A stretch of 31,772 bases of DNA from contig DJAN01000113.1 of the NCBI GenBank assembly GCA_002429615.1, positions 1 through 31,772 on the forward strand, read 5' to 3'. The notes under the pieces are model-generated. The model did no database searches. It was given only the letters and a program-made list of their open reading frames with translations, and was not told the DNA's origin. The DNA is from Lysobacteraceae bacterium UBA6001. GTDB lineage: Bacteria; Pseudomonadota; Gammaproteobacteria; Xanthomonadales; Xanthomonadaceae. Made by a program: the position numbers and the translations under genes. Positions 1-9,714 of this stretch are shown piece after piece; position 1 is the stretch's first letter, and the number at the start of each line of letters is the position of its first letter.

Positions 1-50
1 GGCTGCAGATCCGCAAGGATCTCGGTTACTGGGGCCCGGCGCAGCGCTGA
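1..50 (+). CDS. 3' end of an unknown gene (partial)
   Basis: An open frame enters from the left edge and ends in TGA at 48-50, giving a last stretch that reads LQIRKDLGYWGPAQR. Only 15 residues are visible, too few to name a family. It is convergent with the PH-domain gene whose stop codon is at 52-54, so only one base separates the two stops. That tight convergence supports a real gene end, but the frame choice rests on position alone. Confidence 0.4.
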   Translation, partial: LQIRKDLGYWGPAQR

Positions 51-51
51 A

Positions 52-1563
52 TCACCAGCGCAGGCGTCGCCGCGCCAGCCGCGCGCCGAGCTGCGCGTAG
101 AGCGCCTCGGCCTGCGCCAGCGGCAGCAGCCGCAGGCGCAGCGGCGGCACCGCGCCACTCGCCCCCGCGGTATCCAGCCACAGCGACGCGGTGCCGCACA
201 GCCGGTCCAGCGGTGAGCGCGACAACTGCAGCGACTGCAGCTTGTCCAGTTCGGCCATGCGCCACCAGCGGTCCCACCAGCCGCCGCGCACCACCACGCG
301 CTCGCCGTCCACCGACCAGCCCATCCGCGCCACCTGCCGGTACGCCGCGAACAGCGACCACGGCCACCACGCCAGCAACAGCCAGATCCACGGCCCCACG
401 TGCCACGACGCCATCGCCGCGACCGGCAGCAGCCACAACGAGGGCAGCGCCAGCCGCCAGCCATTGGCGCGCGGCACCGGCGTCCACTGTGCCGGCGGCC
501 AGGCCACGTGCGGCAGCAGGTCGGCGATCAGCGCATCGCAGGCCTGCGGCGTGGCGATCGGGGCCACGTCGCGGAACGCGCGGCCGTGGTCGTCATGCTG
601 CTGCGAGGCGGCGGTATCCACCTGCAGGCGACGCCGGTGCAGGCAGCGGTGCAGGAAGCCCTCGCGCAGCGTCCAGGCCTGGATGCGCCGGCGCGTGGTG
701 CTGGTGCGGATGCGCGTGAGCAGGCCGCGCTCGACGGTAAGGCGACGCTCGGTCTCGCTGAGGCGAAAGCCGTAGTACTGCACCAGCGCCAGCACCACCG
801 ACAGCGCACGCATCGCCAGCAACAGCAGCACCAGCAGCAGGACCGCCGCCACCGCCGTGGCCGCCATCCCCGGGTGGAGCTGGTGCACATAGCGGTAGGC
901 CACTTCGCCGTTGTCGGCGATGAAGCGGGTGACCGAGCGCTCCGGGAACGCCTGGTAGAGCACGCCGAACGCGGCTGCGACCACCACCATGCCGCGGTTG
1001 GAGACCAGGCCGAGGCGGATCACCTCGGGTATCGGCAAGCCCAGCAGCGTGCGGCTGGCCGGTTCGCGGGTAGGCGCATCCGGGGCCGCGGTGTCGACGC
1101 TCGCCCGCGTGCCATGGCGCACGCGTTGCTCCAGCGCCAGTGCGCGATCCAGCCGCAGCACGCGCATCTGGGCTTCCGGGCGCGCGCCGCCAGCCGACTC
1201 CAGCCGCACCTCGGCCACGCCGAACAGGCGATGCAGCACGCTCTGGTGCAACGCCACGTTGTGGATGCGCGCATACGGGATGTCGCGCCAGCTGCGTTCG
1301 AGCAGGCCGCTGCGGATGTGGATCGCGTCCGGGCCGAGGCGGTAGCGGTAGGTCAGGTACTGCAGCACCGAAATCGCCACCAGCACGCCCAGCGCGGCCA
1401 GGCTGGCGAGATGGGCGTAACCGTCCTCGCGATCGCCACGCTGGCCGAAGAACACCAGCAGCACCAGCGGAATGAAGAACTGCCGCGCCTGCTGCAGCAG
1501 CACGAACAGCCATGACAGCGGATGCAGCCGCTGTTCGCCCGCGTCGATATCCGGGGTACTCAC
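52..1563 (-). CDS. PH domain-containing membrane protein, YdbT type
   Basis: A 503-residue inner-membrane protein that resembles the YdbT/COG3428 family, which carries several bacterial PH (bPH2) domains; its function is unknown, although Bacillus members have been linked to bacteriocin resistance. Two hydrophobic segments near residues 24-41 and 52-73 precede a bPH2 domain with the pattern YRLGPDAIHIRSGLLERSW. A second membrane-plus-PH unit follows (YYGFRLSETERRLTVERGLL) and a third lies at the C terminus (WSVDGERVVVRGGWW). The start is taken as GTG at 1563-1561, because it overlaps the stop of the upstream YdbS-like gene in a GTGA tetranucleotide, which implies translational coupling. The frame stays open further upstream, but that part is the shadow of the neighbouring gene. 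The length of about 500 residues fits the family. Confidence 0.85.
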   Translation of the reverse strand: MSTPDIDAGEQRLHPLSWLFVLLQQARQFFIPLVLLVFFGQRGDREDGYAHLASLAALGVLVAISVLQYLTYRYRLGPDAIHIRSGLLERSWRDIPYARIHNVALHQSVLHRLFGVAEVRLESAGGARPEAQMRVLRLDRALALEQRVRHGTRASVDTAAPDAPTREPASRTLLGLPIPEVIRLGLVSNRGMVVVAAAFGVLYQAFPERSVTRFIADNGEVAYRYVHQLHPGMAATAVAAVLLLVLLLLAMRALSVVLALVQYYGFRLSETERRLTVERGLLTRIRTSTTRRRIQAWTLREGFLHRCLHRRRLQVDTAASQQHDDHGRAFRDVAPIATPQACDALIADLLPHVAWPPAQWTPVPRANGWRLALPSLWLLPVAAMASWHVGPWIWLLLAWWPWSLFAAYRQVARMGWSVDGERVVVRGGWWDRWWRMAELDKLQSLQLSRSPLDRLCGTASLWLDTAGASGAVPPLRLRLLPLAQAEALYAQLGARLARRRLRW

Positions 1564-2126
1564 AGCGCGTCGTCGTCCTGGTCGAGCTGGCGCGAGAGGC
1601 GCTCGCGCAGGCGTTCGGCGTCGCCGACCTCGAGGCCGACGATGGAGACCGCGCCGAAGCGGCTGCCGGCGGTATGCACCACCAGCGTGGACAGGCCGAG
1701 CATCCGCTCCAGCGGGCCGCGCCGCAGGTCCAGGTGCTGCACGCGGCTGGCGGGCACGCGGGTTTCCGACTGCCACAGGCCGCCGCGGCGCACCGCCAGC
1801 CCCTGCACGTCGAGCAGCCAGCGCACGCGGCGACGGCGACGATAGGCAAGCCCGGCGAGCAGCAGCACCAGCACCGCGGCAATGCCGGCGCTGGCCGGCC
1901 ACGGCAGCGGCAGCGGCGACCCTTCGCCGATGCGCACGAGGATGCCGCCGCCCACTACCAGGCACGGAATCAGCAGCGAGAGGCCGACCATCGCCCCGGC
2001 CAGTATCGCGCCGCGCACCGGCAGCGGTTGCCAGTCTGGGGCGGGGGCGGACGGAACAGCGGGCTCGGACGACGACGGCGAAGGATCGGACACGATGCGG
2101 GCGCCTGGTGGAATGGCGCCCAGCAT
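1560..2126 (-). CDS. PH domain-containing protein, YdbS type
   Basis: A protein of up to 188 residues with two hydrophobic segments (about residues 40-65 and 78-95) followed by one bPH2 domain (VQGLAVRRGGLWQSETRVP, then SRVQHLDLRRGPLERMLGL). This is the usual YdbS (COG3402) layout, and YdbS and YdbT are normally encoded together and presumed to form a membrane complex. The final four bases overlap the GTG of the YdbT-like gene. Start choice is uncertain: ATG at 2126-2124 has no clear ribosome site, and GTG at 2093-2091 (VSDPSPSSS) is an alternative with a weak AGGCG upstream. The first 30 residues are proline/serine-rich and low complexity. Confidence 0.8.
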   Translation of the reverse strand: MLGAIPPGARIVSDPSPSSSEPAVPSAPAPDWQPLPVRGAILAGAMVGLSLLIPCLVVGGGILVRIGEGSPLPLPWPASAGIAAVLVLLLAGLAYRRRRRVRWLLDVQGLAVRRGGLWQSETRVPASRVQHLDLRRGPLERMLGLSTLVVHTAGSRFGAVSIVGLEVGDAERLRERLSRQLDQDDDAL

Positions 2127-2160
2127 AGCGGCGCCGCAGCCGGCGCCGGAACCACGGGGG

Positions 2161-3291
2161 TTATTGCGAGGCGAGGATCAGCGCGTCCACGTCCAGCGCA
2201 TGGCCGGCGCGGGCCGCCTTGGTGCGCAGGTACTGCTCGTTCTCGTGGGTGATCTCGCCGGTGACCGGGAGGCGCTCGACCACCTCGATGCCGGCCGCGC
2301 GCAGGCGCTCGACCTTGCTCGGGTTGTTGGTCAGCAGGGTGATGCGCTCGATGCCCAGGCCGTGCAGCATCGCCACCGCGCTGCCGTAGCGGCGCTCGTC
2401 GGGGCCGAAGCCGAGCTGGGCATCGGCGTCGATGGTGTCCAGGCCGGCGTGCTGGTAGCCGTAGGCGCGCATCTTCGCCGCGATGCCGGTGCCGCGGCCT
2501 TCCTGGTCCAGGTACAGCAGCACGCCGCCGCCGAGCGCCTTGAGCTTGTCCAGGCCGCGGCGCAGCTGGTCGCCGCAGTCGCACTTGAGCGAGCCGAACA
2601 GGTCGCCGGTGAGGCAGGAGGAATGCACGCGCACCGGTACCGGCTTGGAGAGGTCCGGCTGGCCGACGATGATCGCGACCTGGTCGCGCTGGGCGACGCC
2701 GCCGCGGAACACCACGAATTCGCTCATGCCGACATCGCGCAGCGGCACCGGCGTGCGGGTGACCAGTTCGTAGGGACGCGCGGCGGCACGCGCGCAACCT
2801 TCGGCGAGGTCCGACAGGTCCAGCCACTGGCAGGCGGCGAAGGCGGCTTCGGTCTCCGGCGTCAGCGGCACCGCGATCATCGCCGGCAGCAGCAGGCCGA
2901 GGCGGGCGATCTCGACCGCGCCTGCATCGAGCGCATCACCGGCCGCGTGCCGTGCCGGCACCTGCGCCTGGCGCAGGTAGGCCAGCGTGGCGAGCGCGTC
3001 GTAGGACACATCCGCCAGCGGCACGCGCGCACCACTGGGCGCATCGAGGCCGAGCACCTGGGCGCGGGTCGGGGTGAGGAACAGATAGTGCTGCCCACCG
3101 GCGGCCTCGGCGAACGCGGCATAGGAATGTGCGGTGCTGCTGTCCAGCGCCATCACCGCGCGGGTCTGGCCGCTGCCGTCGCGCAGCACCACCGGGCGAC
3201 CGGCGCGCAGCTCGGAGGCCGCGCGCTCGCAGCGGATGGCGGCGGGGTCGCCGAAGGGGTCGAGGCGGGGGGCGGGGGTCGAAATGTCCAT
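2161..3291 (-). CDS. ribA: GTP cyclohydrolase II with degenerate N-terminal DHBP synthase-like domain
   Basis: The enzyme opens GTP to 2,5-diamino-6-ribosylamino-pyrimidinone phosphate, the first step of riboflavin synthesis, in the cytoplasm. The C-terminal domain (about 195-376) has the family motifs: the zinc ligands C226, C237 and C239 in SSCLTGDLFGSLKCDCG, and DQEGRGTG at about 262-269. Residues 1-190 have the length and position of the RibB (DHBP synthase) half of RibBA, but lack the acidic REnEGD loop that binds metal and substrate. The N-terminal half is therefore probably inactive, which is my inference. ATG at 3291-3289 is chosen because AGGGAA lies 5-6 bases upstream. An earlier in-frame ATG would add 27 unconserved residues. 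The gene may be a second copy beside a RibBA in the rib operon elsewhere. Confidence 0.88.
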   Translation of the reverse strand: MDISTPAPRLDPFGDPAAIRCERAASELRAGRPVVLRDGSGQTRAVMALDSSTAHSYAAFAEAAGGQHYLFLTPTRAQVLGLDAPSGARVPLADVSYDALATLAYLRQAQVPARHAAGDALDAGAVEIARLGLLLPAMIAVPLTPETEAAFAACQWLDLSDLAEGCARAAARPYELVTRTPVPLRDVGMSEFVVFRGGVAQRDQVAIIVGQPDLSKPVPVRVHSSCLTGDLFGSLKCDCGDQLRRGLDKLKALGGGVLLYLDQEGRGTGIAAKMRAYGYQHAGLDTIDADAQLGFGPDERRYGSAVAMLHGLGIERITLLTNNPSKVERLRAAGIEVVERLPVTGEITHENEQYLRTKAARAGHALDVDALILASQ

Positions 3292-3379
3292 GAAGTTCCC
3301 TGATGGGGGCGGGCAGGGGCCGTTCAATGTGGAAAAAGCGCCTGCAACAACTTGTCGCAGGGATGGTGGCAATCGCGTG

Positions 3380-4297
3380 TCAGTGCGGATGGCGCGCGGT
3401 GGCGTAAGGGTTGGCTTCGCCGCTGCCGGGCGGGCGCAGCGTGTAGCGCTTGTAGGTCCACTGGTACTGGGTGGGGTCGCGGCGGGCGATGCGTTCCAGG
3501 CCGGCGTTGAGCGCGGTGGCGGCCACGACCGGGTCCGGGTCGGCCAGCGCCGGGTCGGCGGGCTCGATATGCAGCGCGAAGTCGAGATCGTCGCTCAGGC
3601 GTTCCACCCAGCCGTACAGCACGATGGCACCGGTGCGCTCGGCGAGGCGGTTGACCAGGGTCATGGTGAGTGCCTGCTGGCCGAAGAACGGCGCGAACAC
3701 GCCATCGCCCATCTTGGGTTGCTGGTCCGGCAGGATGCCGACCGCGCCGCCGTCCTTGAGCACCTTGAACAGCTGGCGGACGGCCGGGCCTTCGGCGCGT
3801 ACCTGGCGCACGTTCTCCTTGCCGCGCGCGCGCTGCAGGAAGCCGTCGACGACGGGGGAATCCGGCGGGCGGTAGACGATGGCGATCTGCCCGCGCTCGG
3901 CCAGCCACTGGTTGAGCAACTCCCAGTTGCCGAAGTGCGGCGCGGCGACGATGACGCCGCGGCCGGAGGCCAGCGCCGCGTCATAGAGGTCCTGGCCGTG
4001 GCGTTCGCGCAGGCGGACGAGGTTCTGGGCCGGCGGGCGGGTCCAGGTGCGCAGCATCTCGAAGGTCTGCCGGGCGGTGGAGCGCAGGACGCGCGGATGC
4101 AGCGCGGCGCGCTCGGCGGGGCTCAGCTCGGGGTAGGCGAGTTCGAGGTTGCGGCGCACGACGCGGCTTTCGCGCGCGTCCAGGCGCAGCCACAGCCAGG
4201 CGATGGCGTCGGCGAGGGCCTTGAGGACGGGCCAGGGCAGGCGGCCCAGCAGGGTGGCGGTCCGGTACAGCCATCCGGCGCGGAGATCGGCATTCAT
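3380..4297 (-). CDS. LpxL/HtrB-type lipid A acyltransferase
   Basis: A 305-residue member of the lysophospholipid acyltransferase family that transfers a secondary acyl chain from acyl-ACP to the lipid A precursor at the inner membrane. An N-terminal hydrophobic stretch (about 20-38) is the expected anchor. The catalytic HX4E motif is seen as H121-FGNW-E126 in APHFGNWELL. Other family features are the YRPPDSPVVDGFLQRARG block and a GILPDQQP block. The length fits LpxL/LpxM (about 300). Which acyl position or chain it handles cannot be told from sequence. It lies 88 bases upstream of the ribA start, on the same strand. Confidence 0.85.
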   Translation of the reverse strand: MNADLRAGWLYRTATLLGRLPWPVLKALADAIAWLWLRLDARESRVVRRNLELAYPELSPAERAALHPRVLRSTARQTFEMLRTWTRPPAQNLVRLRERHGQDLYDAALASGRGVIVAAPHFGNWELLNQWLAERGQIAIVYRPPDSPVVDGFLQRARGKENVRQVRAEGPAVRQLFKVLKDGGAVGILPDQQPKMGDGVFAPFFGQQALTMTLVNRLAERTGAIVLYGWVERLSDDLDFALHIEPADPALADPDPVVAATALNAGLERIARRDPTQYQWTYKRYTLRPPGSGEANPYATARHPH

Positions 4298-4352
4298 CCG
4301 GGGAATTCTAAACGGGCTGCCGGAAAGCGATGCGCTCCTGTCGGAGTGACCG

Positions 4353-4412
4353 TCTTGTGGGAGGGGGCTTCCTCTTGTGGGAGGGTCCTTACTCTTGTGG
4401 GAGGGGCTTCAG
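4353..4412 (+). repeat. Three tandem partial REP heads
   Basis: A 20-base unit beginning TCTTGTGGGAGGG occurs three times in direct orientation at about 4353, 4373 and 4393. The copies continue GGGCTTCC, TCCTTAC and GGCTTCAG. Only the third goes on to form a complete REP palindrome. The array lies between the divergent LpxL-type and dtd genes. Confidence 0.7.
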
Positions 4413-4479
4413 CCCCGACCGTGCGGCGTCGGATCCAGGGCTGCCTCCGGCAGGCCGTCGCGGCTGAAGCCGCTCCTAC
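4395..4479. repeat. Inverted REP pair (BIME-like)
   Basis: The left arm at 4395-4419 (GGGAGGGGCTTCAGCCCCGAC) and the right arm at 4457-4479 (GTCGCGGCTGAAGCCGCTCC) are inverted copies of the xanthomonad-type REP seen again at 22494-22557. The left arm has diverged compensatorily (GGGGCTTCAGCCCC rather than GCGGCTTCAGCCGC), so its hairpin is preserved. Such elements are normally spread by RAYT transposases. No RAYT gene is in the window. Confidence 0.8.
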
Positions 4480-4571
4480 GGGTGCTGATCGGGGTGTCCG
4501 CATCCAGGAATCCGGATGACAACTTGCGCGCCCTTGAACGATCCTGCCCCTCCCTCCCCTTGAAGAACGCC

Positions 4572-5012
4572 ATGCTTGCCCTGATCCAGCGTGTCACCCA
4601 GGCCCAGGTCGAGGTGGAAGGTGAAGTGGTCGGCCAGATCGGCCCGGGCCTGCTGGCCCTGATCGGCATGGAGCCCGGCGACACCGACGCGATGATCCGC
4701 CGCTTGGCCGAGCGCCTGCTCGGCTACCGGGTCTTCGCCGACGACGCCGGCCGCATGAACCGCTCCCTCACCGACACCGCCGGCGGCCTGCTGCTGGTCA
4801 GCCAGTTCACCTTGGCCGCCGACACCGGCTCCGGCATGCGGCCCAGCTTCACCACCGCCGCGCCGCCGCAGGAGGCTGAACGCGGGTTCAATCATCTGGT
4901 GGCGATCTGTTGCGAAAAACACGTTGCGGGGGTGGAAACGGGCCGTTTCGGGGCCCATATGGTGGTCAGCCTGGTCAATGACGGCCCGGTCACGTTCCTG
5001 CTCAGACCCTGA
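4572..5012 (+). CDS. dtd: D-aminoacyl-tRNA deacylase
   Basis: A 146-residue protein, the usual Dtd length. It hydrolyses D-aminoacyl-tRNA and so keeps D-amino acids and mischarged glycine out of translation; the family acts as a homodimer. The conserved active-site strand SQFTLAADT and the [12 protein letters not shown] block are present. The C-terminal NDGPVT contains the cross-subunit Gly-cisPro pair that enforces chirality. ATG at 4572 gives [17 protein letters not shown], the typical N terminus. The in-frame TTG eight bases earlier is less likely. The gene is followed directly by the rpoD promoter. Confidence 0.95.
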   Translation: MLALIQRVTQAQVEVEGEVVGQIGPGLLALIGMEPGDTDAMIRRLAERLLGYRVFADDAGRMNRSLTDTAGGLLLVSQFTLAADTGSGMRPSFTTAAPPQEAERGFNHLVAICCEKHVAGVETGRFGAHMVVSLVNDGPVTFLLRP

Positions 5013-5086
5013 CGCCGACAGCGAAGTCGCGCGGTTTGCCCTGGCCCAGCATTTCCCCGCCGCATCCGGCAGACGGGGTCAGTCGC

Positions 5087-5095
5087 TGGTATAAT
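5087..5095 (+). promoter_or_regulatory. Extended -10 promoter of rpoD
   Basis: TGG-TATAAT at 5087-5095 is a perfect sigma-70 -10 hexamer with the TGN extension. It lies 45 bases before the rpoD ATG. I see no convincing -35 element 16-18 bases upstream (CGGCAG region), so recognition probably relies on the TGN extension. Start of transcription is expected at about 5101-5103. Confidence 0.75.
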
Positions 5096-5140
5096 GCTAG
5101 GTTCTCTCTCATTCCTTCCCAGCCGGTGGCGCGAGCACTC

Positions 5141-7009
<1,869 letters not shown>

Positions 7010-7050
7010 TCCGGGTGGGTTGAGGCCGAGAGGCTAAGCCGCGAAGATGA

Positions 7051-7080
7051 GAAGCCCCGCGAAAGCGGGGCTTCTTTTTT
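7051..7080 (+). terminator. rpoD intrinsic terminator
   Basis: GAAGCCCCGC (7051-7060) pairs perfectly with GCGGGGCTTC (7065-7074) around a GAAA tetraloop, and T residues follow to 7080. It ends 150 bases before the tRNA gene finishes and lies 41 bases after the rpoD stop. Confidence 0.95.
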
Positions 7081-7158
7081 GCCTGTCGTGCGGCTGCCTA
7101 ATGGGCTGGCGGAACGTTAAACTTGGCGGGCTGCGGTGCAATGCCGTAGGTGTGATGC

Positions 7159-7231
<73 letters not shown>

Positions 7232-7258
7232 TAATTTGAACATCCTATGCAGTCCTAT

Positions 7259-7302
7259 AAAGGCTGAAGTCTTCTGAAAAAACAGGGATTTCGGCCTTTT
7301 TT
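7259..7302 (+). terminator. Likely terminator after tRNA-Ile2
   Basis: AAAGGCTGAA (7259-7268) can pair with TTCGGCCTTT (7290-7299, one G-U pair) over a 21-base loop, and T residues follow to 7302. The long loop lowers confidence. It lies within the presumed left end of the integrated element. Confidence 0.5.
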
Positions 7303-7347
7303 ACGTCCGCTTGTGTCCTAGGTCGTCCGACAAAATCCGGACTTCTC

Positions 7348-7411
7348 TGGCGGTAACTTTGGCGGTAACCTCGCTGCCCTCAGCCCAGTTACCGCCAAAC
7401 CAGTTACCGCC
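7348..7411. repeat. Four GGCGGTAAC repeats upstream of the integrase
   Basis: GGCGGTAAC occurs directly at about 7349-7357 and 7361-7369, and inverted (GTTACCGCC) at 7388-7396 and 7403-7411, the last ending three bases before the integrase ATG. The symmetric 2+2 arrangement suggests arm-type integrase or excisionase binding, or autoregulation of the integrase promoter (inference). Two further direct copies lie at 17062-17070 and 17074-17082, at the other end of the island. Confidence 0.7.
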
Positions 7412-7414
7412 ACG

Positions 7415-7495
7415 ATGTCTCTGACCGATACTGCTATTCGCAAGACTAAGCCGACAGATGCTGTGCAGAAGTTGCGTGACGGTGGCGGCCTATAA
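7415..7495 (+). pseudogene. Tyrosine integrase, N-terminal fragment (DUF4102 type)
   Basis: Translation from ATG 7415 gives MSLTDTAIRKTKPTDAVQKL followed by RDGGGL and then a TAA stop at 7493-7495. This is the recognisable N terminus of island integrases with a DUF4102 arm-binding domain (the family continues with a Tyr-Leu-rich strand after GGGL). The remaining 370 or so residues, including the catalytic R-H-R-Y domain, are absent. The element can no longer be excised by its own enzyme. The position, just downstream of the tRNA and reading away from it, is canonical for these elements. Confidence 0.8.
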
Positions 7496-7755
7496 CGCCT
7501 GTAACACGCGTCTACTTACTCAATAAATTCAGTGCATTGCGCCGCAAGTGGCACGTTGCGGTTGGCGAGTAACGCCGTGTAACGCGTGTTGCACCGGCGC
7601 TGCGCTGAGACGCCATTGGACGCAAGAAGACGTCTGAATGCGCGAGCCCGATTTCGGCCCCCAGCGCCGATCTTTTGGCCTTCGTTCCATCCCCGACCGG
7701 CCAATCTGGACCTGCCTCGACCGACCGCGTGCGCGGGAGGGCGGCCACGGCTTGA
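7496..7755. other. Deletion scar between integrase and DUF927 remnants
   Basis: No coding frame with recognisable homology lies here. The integrase breaks off at its left edge and the DUF927 frame becomes open only at its right edge, so an internal deletion joining the two is likely. GTGTTAC-like repeats occupy 7497-7595. Confidence 0.5.
7497..7595. repeat. GTGTTAC-type repeat cluster, left
   Basis: Short related words, GTAACACGCG at 7501-7510 and GAGTAACG, GTGTAACGCG and CGTGTTGCAC between 7567 and 7593, share the core GTGTTAC or its complement. The same core recurs at 16420-16655 in the right part of the island. The copies are too irregular for me to define a strict iteron. Confidence 0.4.
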
Positions 7756-8727
7756 CCTGGTTGCCGCCCGCTGCGCGGCTGTCTCGCGAACCCCGCCCGA
7801 ACGCTTGCCGGCTACCTGCTGGCCAACGGCAACGGCAAGAGCCGGGCGAACCGGGCCGGCGATGCCCGCGCCGCGGCACGCTGGCGGGTGATGGTCCTCT
7901 CGGCCGGCGAGGTCGGCCTGGCGCAGCATATGGCCGAGGTAGGCAAGCAGGCGCGCGCCGGCCAGGCGGTGCGGCTGGCGGACGTGCCAGCTGAGGTGGA
8001 GGCCGGCCACGGCGTGTTTGAGCGCCTCCATGACGCCAGCGACGGCGCGGCCCTGTCCGCCCTGCTCAAGGACGCCGCGGCGCGCTCTTACGGCGCGCCA
8101 TGGCCGCTGTGGATGGACTACCTCACCCGGCTGGATAGCCCGAAGCTGACCGCGCAGCTGCGCGAGGCGACCGACCGCTTCCTCGCCACGCATGTACCCG
8201 ACAACGCCAGCGGCGAGGTCCGCCGGGTAGCCGAGCGCTTCGCCATCGTCGCGTTTGCCGGCGAGGTGGCCAGCTCCTGCCGGCATCAGTTGACCGGCTG
8301 GCCAAAGGGCGAAGCGACCAAGGGCGTGGCAGTCTGCTTCCAAGCATGGATGCAGCGCCGCGGCGGCGCGGGCAGCTCGGACACAGATGCGCTGCTGTCG
8401 CGGATCCGCGCGTTCTTCGAGGCGCACGGCGAAAGCCGGCTGGAGCCGTACCGAGCGACCACCGGCGCGCTGCCCATCCGCGATCGCGCCGGCTTCCGTC
8501 GCTTCGATGAGGTGGGCGTCACCGAGTACTTGGTGCTGCCTGAGGCATTTAGGCGCGAGCTGTGCGCCGGCTACGACGCACGCAACGCAGCGCGTGAGCT
8601 GCTCGCCGCGGGCTGGATCAAACCGGGAGCCGACGGTAAGCCTTCACAGGTCGTGCGCATCCCCGGACTGGGTGCGGTGCGCCTGTACATCTTCGACTCG
8701 CGCAAGGTGCATGACGGCTCCTTGTGA
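7756..8727 (+). pseudogene. DUF927 domain protein, 5'-truncated
   Basis: The frame is open from 7756, and homology to DUF927 proteins (primase/helicase-like ATPases of satellite and integrative elements) is visible from about 7801: LAGYLLANGNGKSRANRAGD, AAARWRVMVLSAGEVGLAQH, VRLADVPAEVEAGHGVFERL. It ends with the family-typical PSQVVRIPGLGAVRLYIFDS. The N-terminal half, including any Walker A motif, is missing upstream of an in-frame TGA at 7753-7755. An internal ATG at 7888 could still start a 279-residue protein with no ATP-binding domain. The family is thought to act in replication or mobilisation of small elements. Here it is almost certainly inactive, given the truncated integrase just upstream. 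Confidence 0.7.
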
Positions 8728-8800
8728 GTCGCGTGCTGCGTGCGTCATCACCCCGGTCATCGCCATGCCGGCGGGACCGTCACAACTGGAGCATCACCAC

Positions 8801-9523
8801 ATGAAGACCAACACCGAAACACCCCGCGACGCGGACGCATCCACCACGCCAACGAAGCCCTGCGAGGTACGGGCAAGATATGAGGCCGCAGCGCAGGCGC
8901 TGAGCGAGGCGCTCGGGCGCAAGCGGGCGATGAGCGAACGCGCCGCGAAGATGGCGCGTGCAGGTGAGGCAGCGCAAGCGCAGGCCAACGCCGTGCGCGA
9001 GCAGTACCGCGAGCTGCTGAGCCAGGTCGATGGCGAGCTGACGCGCGAGATCCAGAAGCTGCGCGCGTCTGAGCGTTCGTCCTTGACGCTGGTGGAGGAG
9101 TACGCCGCTCTGCAGCAGGAGATCCAGACGCAGGTGACGGGTATGGAGCTGGAGGTCGCAGAGTTGGCCTGGGCCGGCATGGAGCGGCGCAACCGGGTGC
9201 TTGAGCTAGCTTCGCAGGAGGCGTTCGATGCGCTGATGGCGCTGGCTGGTGATGCCATGGCCGCGACCTATGCGCTGCACCGTCGTGCGACGCTGTCTTC
9301 CGTGCTGGTCCAAATGCGGCCATCCGATGGCCAGGTGCTCGCGGGCTTCGTCTACAAGCTCGAAAAGCAGATCAAAGAGCGCCTCGATTCGGTTGGTGAG
9401 CAGGTGGATAGAGAAATCGGTGTGAAGGAGTTGGAGCTTGATGGTGCGGATATGGTGCTTGCGGGGAGCCCGTCACGGCGTGCGGTACTACGTCGCGCGG
9501 AGGAAGACGCCCGATCTCACTGA
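8801..9523 (+). CDS. Unknown coiled-coil protein of the integrative element
   Basis: A 240-residue, Glu/Arg/Ala-rich, mostly helical protein. Heptad-like segments run from about residue 45 to 150 (SERAAKMARAGEAAQAQANA, REQYRELLSQVDGELTREIQ), followed by a helical C terminus. ATG at 8801 follows the DUF927 stop by 73 bases on the same strand. In P4-like satellites this position can hold a Psu/capsid-decoration protein, and the size and helicity are compatible. I see no motif that proves it. Codon use is that of a high-GC host, and the frame is intact, unlike its two upstream neighbours. Confidence 0.55.
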   Translation: MKTNTETPRDADASTTPTKPCEVRARYEAAAQALSEALGRKRAMSERAAKMARAGEAAQAQANAVREQYRELLSQVDGELTREIQKLRASERSSLTLVEEYAALQQEIQTQVTGMELEVAELAWAGMERRNRVLELASQEAFDALMALAGDAMAATYALHRRATLSSVLVQMRPSDGQVLAGFVYKLEKQIKERLDSVGEQVDREIGVKELELDGADMVLAGSPSRRAVLRRAEEDARSH

Positions 9524-9599
9524 CGTTGGCCCCAAGCTAAAGTGTGTGTGGGTTTCTGCTTCAGTCATGATTGTGGCGGTGACGAACTGGTACATATGG

Positions 9600-9661
9600 G
9601 CCTAACGCCCAAGGTAAGTGGCGCCGGAGGGCCGAGGGTCCGCTTGACCGACAAGTTGGGC
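9600..9661 (-). other. attC site of the MltR-like cassette
   Basis: On the minus strand R'' is GCCCAAC (9661-9655, perfect RYYYAAC) and R' is GTTAGGC (9606-9600). Between them lie the imperfectly paired arms CGGTCAAGCGG and CGCCACTTACC. The site is 62 bases long, 53 bases after the gene's stop. Confidence 0.7.
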
Positions 9662-9714
9662 CACCTACTATGCCTTGTGCCGGAAATTTTGCGCGATGGT
9701 GCGTTGGATGCGTT

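Noticed and set aside
1882..3303. A 473-codon open frame opposite the PH-domain and ribA genes
   Set aside because: It spans parts of two real genes on the other strand and has Ala/Gly/Arg/Gln-rich composition typical of a shadow frame.
5060..5072. A -35 box for the rpoD promoter
   Set aside because: CCGGCAGACGG at the right spacing does not resemble TTGACA; the extended -10 is enough to explain recognition.
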